Source: Cherax quadricarinatus
Taxonomy: Eukaryota > Arthropoda > Malacostraca > Decapoda > Parastacidae
Length of the DNA stretch: 64,000 bases
Assembly (NCBI RefSeq): GCF_038502225.1
Contig: NC_091298.1
Coordinates: 39,908,425 to 39,972,424 of the forward strand
Reading direction: 5' to 3'
A program made the position numbers and the translations under genes. The notes beneath the pieces were generated by a model. That model was given only the letters and a program-made list of their open reading frames with translations, ran no database searches and had not been told where the DNA came from. How positions within the stretch are numbered: position 1 is the first letter of the stretch; the number at the start of each line of letters is the position of its first letter. This document shows, piece by piece, positions 20,596-31,481 of this stretch.

Positions 20596-22081
20596 TGCTA
20601 GTAGCCTGTTGATGCTGGTACATTTCGTGCCAGTCGCCAGTTGATGCTAGTACACAGTGTGCATGAAGCTTTGTGACGCTTGTACACTGTGTGACAGTAG
20701 CCTGTTGATGCTAGTACAGTGAGCCAACAGCCTGTTGATGCTGAACACTGCGTAAGAGTAGCCTGTTGGTGCTAGTACGCTGTGGTCCAGAAGCCCGGTG
20801 ATGTTGGAACAATCTTTGCTGTTAACCTGGTGATGCTGGTACACTGTGTTCCTGTAGCATAATGGTGCTGGTACACTCTGTGCCAGAAGCCTGGTAATGC
20901 TGGTATACAGTGTGCCAGTACCATGGTGATACTGTTACACTGTGTGCCAGTAGCCTGGTGATGCTGGTACACCCTGTGTCAACAGCATTGTGATGCTGGA
21001 ACACTGTGTGCCTGTAGCCTGGTGATGCTCGTACACTGTGTTCTAGTAGCCTGGTGAAATTGTTACACTGTGTGCTAGCAGCCTCGGGATGTAGGTACAC
21101 TGTGTGCCAGTAGCCTTGTGACGCTGGTACACTCTGTGCCAGTAGCATGGTGATGCTGGTACTCTCTGAGCCAGTAGCCTGGTGATGCCGGAACACTGTG
21201 CCTGTAGCCTGGTGATGCTGGTACACTGTGTGCCTGTAAGCTCGTCATGATGGTACACTGTGTGCCAGTAGCCTGGTGACGCTGGTACATAGTGTGCCAG
21301 TAGCATGGTGGCGCTGGTACACTCTGTGGCTGAAGCATGGTGATGCTGGTACACCGTGTGACAGTAGCATGGTGATGCTGGTACACCCTGTGTCAACAGC
21401 CTTGTGATGCTGGAACACTGTGTGCCTGTAGCCTGGTGATGCTCGTACACTGTGTTCCAGTAGCCTGGTAAAATTGTTACACTGTGTGCTAGCAGCCTCG
21501 TGATGTAGGTACACTGTGTGCCAGTAGCTTCGTGACGCTGGTACACTCTGTGCCAGTAGCATGGTGATGCTGGTACTCTCTGAGCCAGTAGCCTGGTGAT
21601 GCTGGAACACTGTGCCTGTAGCCTGGTGATGCTGGTACACTGTGTGCCTGTAAGCTCGTCATGCTTGTACACTGTGTGCCAGTAGCCTGGTGACGCTGGT
21701 ACACTGTGTGCCAGTAGCATGTAGATGCTGGTACACTGTGTGCCTGAAGCATGGTGATACTGGTACATTCTATGACTGTAGCCTGGTCATGCTTTTACAG
21801 TGAGTGCCTGTAGCCTGGTGATGCTGGTACACTGTATGCCAGTAGCCTGGTGATGATGGTACACTGTGTGCCAGCAGCGTGGCGATGCTGGTACACTGTG
21901 TTCCAGTAGCATGGTGGCGCTGGTACACTCTGTGGCTGAAGCATGGTGATGCTGGTACACCGTGTGACAGTAGCATGGTGATGCCGTTAACCTGTGTGCC
22001 AGCAGCATATTGATGCTGGTACACTTTGTGCTGTTAGAATGAAGATTCTGGTACACTGTCTGCCTTTAGCATGGTGATGAT
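20596..22081. repeat. 32-bp satellite, block 4, with 414-bp higher-order repeat
   Basis: A 13-unit higher-order repeat is visible. The segment around 21190 (GGAACACTGTGCCTGTAGCC) recurs at 21604, exactly 414 bp later, with the same order of variant units (CCTGTAAGCTCGTCATG, GCAGCCTCG.GATGTAGG). A related third copy lies at about 25500-26030 and a partial copy at 22790. Confidence 0.92.
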
Positions 22082-22148
22082 GAATGGTTTGAAAAACCGA
22101 CAAGTTGAAGATTGAGACACTTGTGCAGCATATGGGAATCTTTATTCA

Positions 22149-22183
22149 GGAAACGTTTCGCCACACAGTGGCTTCATCAGTCC
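22149..22183 (-). ncRNA. Hammerhead-like motif (left arm of palindrome)
   Basis: Exact mirror of 22376-22410 on the minus strand. Confidence 0.6.
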
Positions 22184-22375
22184 AATACAAAGAGGAAGGC
22201 GTAAGGAGAGGAGGAGTATGAGATAATCAGTCCCTCAGCCTGGAGTCGATGTGTTCAGTCCATCAATCTTGTAGAATGTACATTCTACAAGATTGATGGA
22301 CTGAACACATCGACTCCAGGCTGAGGGACTGATTATCTCATACTCCTCCTCTCCTTACGCCTTCCTCTTTGTATT

Positions 22376-22410
22376 GGACTGATGAAGCCACTGTGTGGCG
22401 AAACGTTTCC
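22376..22410 (+). ncRNA. Hammerhead-ribozyme-like motif, intact CUGAUGA core
   Basis: GGA (22376-22378) pairs with TCC (22408-22410) as inner stem I. CTGATGA (22379-22385) is the full consensus core. After one extra A, stem II is GCCAC-TGT-GTGGC (22387-22399). GAAA (22400-22403) follows, then a loopless 2-bp stem III (C22404 G22405) and U22406-U22407 at the expected cleavage position. An outer stem I (CTTT..ATT at 22367-22375 with AATAAAG at 22413-22419) can add seven pairs. The best-scoring candidate in the window. Self-cleavage would need the dimeric form. Confidence 0.65.
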
Positions 22411-22452
22411 TGAATAAAGATTCCCATATGCTGCACAAGTGTCTCAATCTTC

Positions 22453-23832
22453 AGCATGGTGATGCTGTACACTGTCTGCCTTTAGCATGGCGATGCTGAC
22501 ACTGTGTGTGCCAGTAGCCCGGTGACGCTGGAATACTGTGTGAGATAGCATTTTCATGCTGGTGCAGAGTGTGCTAGTAGCATCGTGATGCTGGTACACT
22601 GTGTTCCAAAAGCATGGTGATGCTGGTATACTGTGTGCTTGTAGCATGTTCATGCTGGTACACTGTGTGCCAGTGGCCTGGTGATGTTTGTACACTGTGT
22701 GAGAGTAGCATGGTGATGCTGCTACACAGTGTGCAGGTAGCCTGGTGATGTCACACTGTGTGCCAATAGGCTGGGGATGCTGGTACACTGTGTGCCTGTA
22801 AGTTCGTCATGCTGGTACACTGTGTGCCAGTAGCCTGGTGACGCTGGTACACTGTGTGCCAGTAGCATGTAGATGCTGGTACACTGTGTTCCAGAAGCAT
22901 GGTGATGCTAGTATACTGTGTGCTTGTAGCATGTTCATGCTGGTACACTGTGTGCCAGTGGCCTGGTGATGCTTGTACACTGTGTGTGAGTTGCACGGTG
23001 ATGTCACACTGTGTGCTATTAGGCTGGTGATGCTGGTACACTGTATGCCTCTAGCATGGTGATGCTGGGACACTGTACCAGTAGCATAGTGATGCTTGAG
23101 CACTGAGTGCATGTAGCATAGTGATGTTGTTACCGAGTTTGGCAGTAGGATGGTGATGCTGGTACACTCTGTGACAGTAGCCTGGTGATGCTGGTACACT
23201 GTGTGCCAGTAGCCTGGAGATGCTGGACAGTGTATGCCAGTAGCGTGGTGATGCTGGTACAGTGTGTTCCAATCGCCAGGAGATGCTGGGACACTGAGTG
23301 CCAGTAGCATTTTGATGCTGGAACAATTTGTGCCAAAAGCCTTCTGATGCTGTGTGCCAGTAGCCAGGAGTTGCTGGGACTCTGTGTGCCAGTAGCATGG
23401 TGATGCTGGTACACTGTGTGCCAGTAGCCTAGTGATGCTGGTACAGTGTGAGCCAGCAGCATGGAGAGGCTTGTACACTGTGTGCTTTTAGCCTGATGAT
23501 GCTGGTACACTGTGTGTCAGCAGCATGGTGATGCTAGTACACTGTGTGCTATTAGCATTTTGATGCTGGTACACTGTGTGGCATTAGCCTGGTGATGCTG
23601 GTACACTGTGTGCCAGTAAACTTTTGTTCTTGGTTCACTTTGTGCCAGTCGCCTGGTGATGCTGGTACAGTGTGTACCAGCTGCTTGGTGATGCTGGTAC
23701 TCTCTGTGCCTGTTGCCTGGTGATGCTGGTACACTGTGTGCCAGCAGCCTGGTGATGCTGGTGCAATGTGTGCCTGTAACATATTGATACTGGTAAACTG
23801 TGTGCCATTAGCCTGGTGATGCTGGTACACTG
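22453..23832. repeat. 32-bp satellite, block 5
   Basis: Array continuation containing the second copies of the 4053-bp-offset and 5922-bp-offset duplications. Confidence 0.95.
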
Positions 23833-25078
23833 TGTTACAAAAAACGTGAATTCTAATAAGCATAGAGATCTCCAGTGAATACTAGAAAGGACTGCCCTTC
23901 TAGCATCCAGCCTGTTACTGGGTTTTTGTAACAAGTAGTCAGTATCCTGGTCCAATTATCCATTAGAATTTAGTAGATTCAATAGTGCTTCAGGATTACA
24001 ACTGGTAGGCTACTAACTAAAGAAATTAAAATAAGTTTATTAACGATAAAATTGTCTAGGCATATATTATGTAAGTAAATTAAATTAATCAATATAAACA
24101 AAATAATAATAATAATTACTTCTCTGGTGTAGAGTAGTATTGTGCTGAAAGCACATATCACATCTTTATGGTTTATAAGTACCGTCTGGTACATTATTAG
24201 AATTTGACAACATAATACAAATATATACAAGTAAGTTTGTGTGTATGTGTGTAAGTGCTCTAAGTAGTTCACTGTCTCAAGAATCGACTAGACTTAACCA
24301 GTGACTGACTAAAAGTCCTCACATAAACTAACTTCTTGACCAACCTGGCAATCAGATCCGCCGAACAGCAATATAGCAAGCAACTGTGACACGGAATCAG
24401 GAACAAGGAGATCATGTTAAGACACTAAGTAGGGACCATCTGCAGATCCTCCACAAAAGTCACAAAACTTCCATACTACGGAATCTAAGTTCAGCATTAG
24501 AAAATCCCGGACTGTGACAGTACACAGAAACCAGTGCAAATTAGGTCAGAAGCTACAGCTCAGGACCTGAGTTTCTCAGAGTGTCTATGCGACACACAAC
24601 CTCAGTACAACGTCGAAAATCACTAAGTCTAGGATATGTTCTGTGAACAGAGTTACACAGAACCAACAACAAGAAAGCGACACAGACGATCTTCCAACAA
24701 GGGTCAGCAAGGGAGAGCTAGGCACGTCTTGTTCAAAGAACGTCAAACCGACAAGATAGTGAGAAGCCCATACAGACTACTCCAGGCGAGGTGTGATCAC
24801 CCCCCCCCTGATCACGTGATTGCTCCATGGACTGCTGCTGCCCAGCAACACAGAGAAGCCGGCAGCATAACAAGCAACGAGCAATAATTACAGTAGTTAG
24901 ACAATCAAAACTTGAACTATGAGCACTGAATAATTTATATAAATGTTACATCCTGCCTAACAATAATATAAAGCAATATATTTACGATTTAGCTATTATC
25001 GCAAATGTAAGCAATATAAAATTATATGAACAGGTAATATACATTATATACATTGTGACCCATTCAGGGGTCACAATA
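23833..25078. mobile_element. Unidentified ~1.25-kb insertion, solo-LTR-like
   Basis: Non-satellite sequence with sharp edges in the array. It starts TGTTACAAAAAACGTG and ends GGGGTCACA, i.e. TG...CA with related ends (TGTTAC against TGTGAC on the other strand). The left 111 bp is bounded by TGTTACAAAAA (23833-23843) and TTTTTGTAACA (23933-23943), and the right end can fold as TTGTGACCC-attca-GGGGTCACAA. A satellite motif TACACTG abuts both sides. No RT or other domain is seen, and the 83-codon frame at 24636-24887 is not convincing. A solo LTR fits best, with a MITE-like unit as the alternative. Confidence 0.4.
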
Positions 25079-28000
25079 CACTGTGTGCCAGTACCACGTT
25101 GATGCTGTTACACTGTCAGTAGCTTGATAATGCTTGTACACTTTGTACCAGTAGTCTGGTGATGCTAGTGCACTGAGTGCCAGAAGTCTGATGATTCTGA
25201 TACACTTTCTGCCAGTAGGCTGGTGATGCTAGCACACTGTGTGCCAGTAGCATCCTGATGGTGGTACACTGTGTGCTAGTAGCATGTTGATGCTGGTACA
25301 TTTCGTGCCAGTAGCCTGTTGATGCTAGTACACAGTGTGCCTGAAGCTTTGTGATGCTGGTACACTGTGTGACAGTAGCCTGTTGATGCTAGTACAGTGT
25401 GCCAATAGCCTGTTGATGCTAGTACACTGTGTAAGAGTAGCCTGTTGATACTAGTACGCTGTGGTCCAGTAGCCCTGTGATGCTGGTACAATCTTTGCTG
25501 TTAAGCTGGTGATGCTGGTACACTGAGTTCCTGTAGCATAATGGTGCTGGTACACTCTGTACCAGAAGCCTGGTAATGCTGGTATACAGTGTGCCAGTAC
25601 CATCGTGATGTGTGCCAGTAGCCTGGTGATGCTGGTACATCCTGTGTCAACAGCATGGTGATGCTGGTACACTGTGTGCCTGTAGCCTTGTGATGCTCGT
25701 ACACTCTGTTCCAGTAGTTGGTGATATTGGTACACTGTGTGCTAGCAGCCTCGTGATGTAGGTACACTGTGTGCCAGTAGCCTTGTGACGCTGGTAAACT
25801 CTGTTCCAGTAGCATGGTGATGCTGGTACTCTCTGAGCCAGTAGCCTGTTGATGCTGGAACACTCTGTGCCTGTAGCCTGGTGATGCTGGTACACTGTGT
25901 GCCTGTAAGCTCGTCATGCTGGTACACTGTGTGCCAGTAGCCTGGTGACGCTGGTACACTCTGTGCCAGTAGCATGTTGATGCTAGTACACTGTGTGCCT
26001 GAAGCATGGTGATGCTGGTACATTCTATGCCTGTAGCCTGGTGATGCTTTTACACTGTGTGCCTGTAGCCTGGTGATGCTGGTATACTGAGTCCCAATAA
26101 CAGAGTGATGATGGTACACTGTGTGGCTGAAGCAAGGTGACGCTGGTAGACCGTGTGACAGTACCATGGTGATTCTGTTAAACTGTGTGCCAGCAGCATA
26201 GTGATGCTGGTACACTGTGTGATATTAGAATGGAGATGCTGGTACTCTGTGTGCCAGCAGCATGGTGATGCTGCTACACTGTGTGCCTGTAGCATGGTGA
26301 TGCTGGTACACTGTGTGCCTGTAGCATGGTGATGCTGGTACACTGCGTGCCAGTAGCCTGGTAATGCTGGTACACTGTGTGCCAAGAGCATGGTGATGCT
26401 GGTACACTGTGTGTCAGTAGCATGGTGATGCAGGTACACTCTGTGCCTGTTGCAAATTGATGCTGGTACACTGTGTGCCAGTTGCCTAGTGATGCTGGTA
26501 TACTGTATGGCATTAGCATGGTGATGCTGGTACACTGTGCGCTTTTAGTATTTTGACTTTGGTATACTGTATGCTAGTAGCCAAGTGATGCTGGGACTCT
26601 TTATGGTAGTAGTGTTATCATGTTGGTACACTGTGTGCCAATAGCCTTGTTATTCTGGTACACTATGCGCTATTTGTTTGGAGATGCTGGTATACTCTGT
26701 GCCAGTATCCGGGTGATGCTGGTACACTTTATGCTAGTAGCCTAGTGATGTTGGTACACTGTGTGGTAGTAACCTGGTTATGTTGGTACACTGTGTGCCA
26801 ATAGCCTGGTGATGCTGGTACACTGTGTGCCAGTAACATGGTGATGCTGGTATACTGTGTGCCAGTAGGCTGCTGATGCTTGTTCACTATATGCTAGAAG
26901 CCTCTAATGCTGATACACTGTGTGCCTGTAGGATGTTGATGCTGGTACACTTTGTGCCAGCAGCATTGTGATGCTGGTGCTGCTGTGTGACAGCAGCATG
27001 GTGATGCTGGTACCCTGTGTGCCAGCAGCATGGTGGTGCTGGTACATTCTGTGCCAGCAGCGTGGTGATGCTGGTACACTGTGTGCCAGTAGCATGGTGA
27101 TGCTGGTACACTGTGTGTCAGCAGCATGGTGATGCTGGATCACTGTGTGCCAGTAGGCTGGTGATGCTGGTATACTGTGTGCCAGTAGACTGGTGATGCT
27201 GGTACACTGTGTGCTAGTAGCATGATGATGCTGGTACACTGTGTGCCAGTAGCATGGTGATGCTGGTACACTGTGTGCTAGTTGCATGGTAATGCTGGTA
27301 CACTGTGTGCCAGTAGCATGGTGATGCTGGTACACTGTGTACCATTAGCACGGTGATGCTGGTACACTGTGTGCCAGTAGGCTGGTGATGCTGGTATAGT
27401 GTGTGCCAGTAGACTGGTGATGCTGGTACACTGTGTGCTAGTAGCATGGTGATGCTGGTACACTGTGTGCCAGTAGCATGGTGATACTGGTACAATGTGT
27501 GCCTTTAGCATGGTGATGCTGGAACATTGTGTGGCAGTAGGCTGGTGATGCTGGTATTCTGTGTGCCAGTAGACTGGTGATGCTGGAACACTGTGTCCCA
27601 GTAGCCTTGTGATGTTGGTACTCAGTGTGCCAGCTGTCTGAAGATGCTGGTACACTGTATGCCAGTATTATGGTGATGATGCTATACTGTTAATAGGCTG
27701 GCGTTGCTGGTACACTGTGTGCAAGTAGCCTTGTGATGCTGGTATACTGTGTGCTAGTAGGCTGATGATGCGGGTACGCTGTGTGCCAGTAGTATGGTGA
27801 TGCTGGTACATTGTGCGCTAGTAGTATTGTGATTCTGGTAATCTGTGTGCTTGTAGCCATGTGATGCTGGTACACTATTCTAGTAGCCTTATGATGTTGT
27901 TACACTGTGTGCCATTAGCCTGGTGATGCTGATACACTCTATGCTAGTAGCCTGGTGATGTTAGTACATTGTGTGCCAGTAGCATGATAATGTTGGTACA

Positions 28001-28330
28001 CTGTTCGCTAATAGTATTATGATGTTGGTATTCTGTATGGTAGTGCCCAAGTGATGCTTGCACACTGTATGCTAGTAACATGGTAATGCTGGTTCACTGA
28101 GTCCTAATTGCCTGGTAATGGAAGTACACTGTGTGGTAGTTGACTGGTTACGTTAGTACACGGTGTGCTAGTAGCCTGGTGGCTTTGTTATACTGTGTTA
28201 GCTGCCTCTTGAGGCTAGGATACTATGTTTTAGTGTACTGGTGATGTTGGTACACTGAAGAACTCTGGTAATGCTAGCTGTCTGAACTCAAGTGTCCTGG
28301 TTATGCTAGCAGTATAATGGTGCCAGTACA
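25079..28330. repeat. 32-bp satellite, block 6 (right end of array)
   Basis: It is most homogeneous around 26220-27520, where consecutive units differ at one or two positions. It decays progressively to the right (27.7-28.3 kb: TGTTAG, TTATGATG variants), the usual pattern of an array edge. Confidence 0.95.
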
Positions 28331-29770
<1,440 letters not shown>

Positions 29771-30350
29771 CCATTGAGAAGTGTTTTCAGGTTTCGTACT
29801 GTTTCACCAACTTATCACTGTCACAGCTGCCACAAGTCCCTGGTCCTGGTCAAGTTTTTCACGGAGGTAGTGTTTGGGATGGCGACTCCGGAGTGCTTGC
29901 CACTCATCTTTCCTGCCTTCTGGAAGCTATCAGTCCGCTTATCTAATGTACTAAGGCGACCCCCATAGCTACATCAGACATCTCTCTTTCCAAACTAAGA
30001 AAATAAATAGCATGGATGTCACTTCCCTTTTAACATTTACCCACTATACAAATTCACCCTCTCCGACCAGTTAAGGTTGTGGTAGTTAAGGTTCCTCAGG
30101 ACCTTAACTACCACAGCCTCCCGGAGATTTTGTTGGTCTGACTGAACTTTGCACTAACCATATGACTCTACAGACATACTTATGAAGGTATAATGGCTTA
30201 TTCAGACCCTCAAAGAGATTTTGAAAGGACTATTCCTATTAATGAAAAGAAAATATGAAATAATAAATTATAACAGAAGATAATAAACAACTTTATTGAT
30301 TTGCAAAAAAAAAAAAAAAATAGTTACATAAAATGTAAAGCAAATATGAA
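29771..30350. other. Unassigned sequence with a 14-bp perfect hairpin
   Basis: No convincing gene. At 30079-30114 GTGGTAGTTAAGGT and its complement ACCTTAACTACCAC flank the 8-base loop TCCTCAGG. An A run occurs at about 30305-30320. Confidence 0.6.
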
Positions 30351-30450
30351 ATGTTGACAAGGTCATTGGTCAGTAAGTTGAGGTCAGTGGTCAGGTGTGG
30401 TCATACCTGTCCTAAGCTCTCTGGGAGTTAGCGTGGGGTGTTACCAAGCA

Positions 30451-31306
30451 CCATGGCATGTTGCAGTGTTTAGAATCTCAGGTTAAAGTGTTGAAGGAGG
30501 AGGTTCTGCTTCTTCAGGAGAAAAACAGGAGGCTAAAGCTTCGCCTATATGGGTCTGGGAGTGAGTGTGAGATGGAGGGAGCTGGTAAAGAGGAAATCGT
30601 CACCAGCTGTGAGAGTGGCAGCTGCTTTAAGTGGCAAGTGGTTCACAGTTCAAGAAAAAGGAAGATAAGGAAGGTTAATAGAGAAGATGTGAAGGTAGGA
30701 AAGCGATTCTCTGTTCTCCAGGACGAGTGTACTTCAGTGGTTATTGAGGTTAAAGGTACCACTGACTCCCCTGCTAATCAAGATAAGAATATTCTAATTG
30801 TAGGAGATTCTCAGGTAAGATATATGGACCGTGCTTTTTGTAACAGAGACAGAAAGGTCAGACAGAGGGTGTGCCTCCCAGGAGCTGGTGTTGGTGACAT
30901 AGTCAGCAGGTTGGATAATATTATGTCAGGTAATGGGAACAAGCCAATTATCTGTCTTAGTGCTGCGGGTAATGACATTGGGAAGGGCAGGAGACAGGAG
31001 CTGCTGGATAAGTACAGGTCAGCCATAGAAGTAGTTAGGTCTAAGGGAGGGATCCCAGTCATATGTAGCATCTTGCCAAGAAAGGGAGTGAGCAATGAAT
31101 GGATGTCTAGGGCAATTGGTATAAATTGCTGGCTAGACAGGTACTGCAAGGAACTTGCAATCCCATTAATTGATAATTAGGACACATTTTATGGCAAACA
31201 TAATATGTATGCAAGGGATGGGGTTCATCTCTCTGGGGTTGGAGTGGTTGCATTAGCCAATTCGATTGAGAGGGTAATTGATGACTTGTCTAGGACTTTA
31301 AACTGA
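30451..31306 (+). pseudogene. LINE A1 ORF1: coiled coil plus SGNH/GDSL esterase-like domain
   Basis: The likely original start is ATGGCATG at 30451, by alignment with copy 2. A one-base loss near 30470 breaks that frame, leaving the open frame from 30458. In this frame residues 1-30 form leucine heptads (a coiled coil). GDSQ (116-119) is the block I nucleophile motif of SGNH hydrolases and GND (171-173) is block III. After a stop at 31178-31180 (a Trp codon in copy 2), the same frame gives RDGVHLSGVG, the block V catalytic His, and ends at 31306. CR1/L2-clade LINEs are known to have ORF1 esterase domains. The role in retrotransposition is not settled. Confidence 0.75.
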
Positions 31307-31481
31307 TAGATTATAGAGGTATGGGTGTTTGTGGAAAACAACCAAGCTACAGTATTAGGGTTGAAAACAGCAGATATTACCGGGATATCTCAGGGATATA
31401 TTTAAAAGACAATATTCAAAATAAAGTTGCTAGCAAAGACAAATCAATTGATCAACAAAGAGAGATAGTAGAGGGCAACGA

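Larger units (their letters stand above)
22082..22452. mobile_element. PLE terminal repeat palindrome (346 bp, perfect by eye)
   Basis: 22107-22452 is an inverted repeat with two 173-bp arms and no spacer (centre GTAGAATGT|ACATTCTAC at 22279/22280). I checked several blocks of both arms and found no mismatch. Each arm holds one hammerhead-like motif near its outer end and the internal block CAGTCCCTCAGCCTGGAGTC. An extra 25 bp (22082-22106) precedes the left arm. It interrupts a satellite unit AGCATGGTGATG present on both sides. Confidence 0.9.

Noticed and set aside
24636..24887. 83-codon basic frame inside the solo-LTR-like insertion
   Set aside because: No domain, no homologue recognised, and the length is expected by chance for this composition.
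12165..28330. Many minus-strand frames of 60-240 codons reading YQHHQATGTQCTSI-type repeats
   Set aside because: They are translations of the 32-bp satellite, with frames starting and ending at random unit variants.
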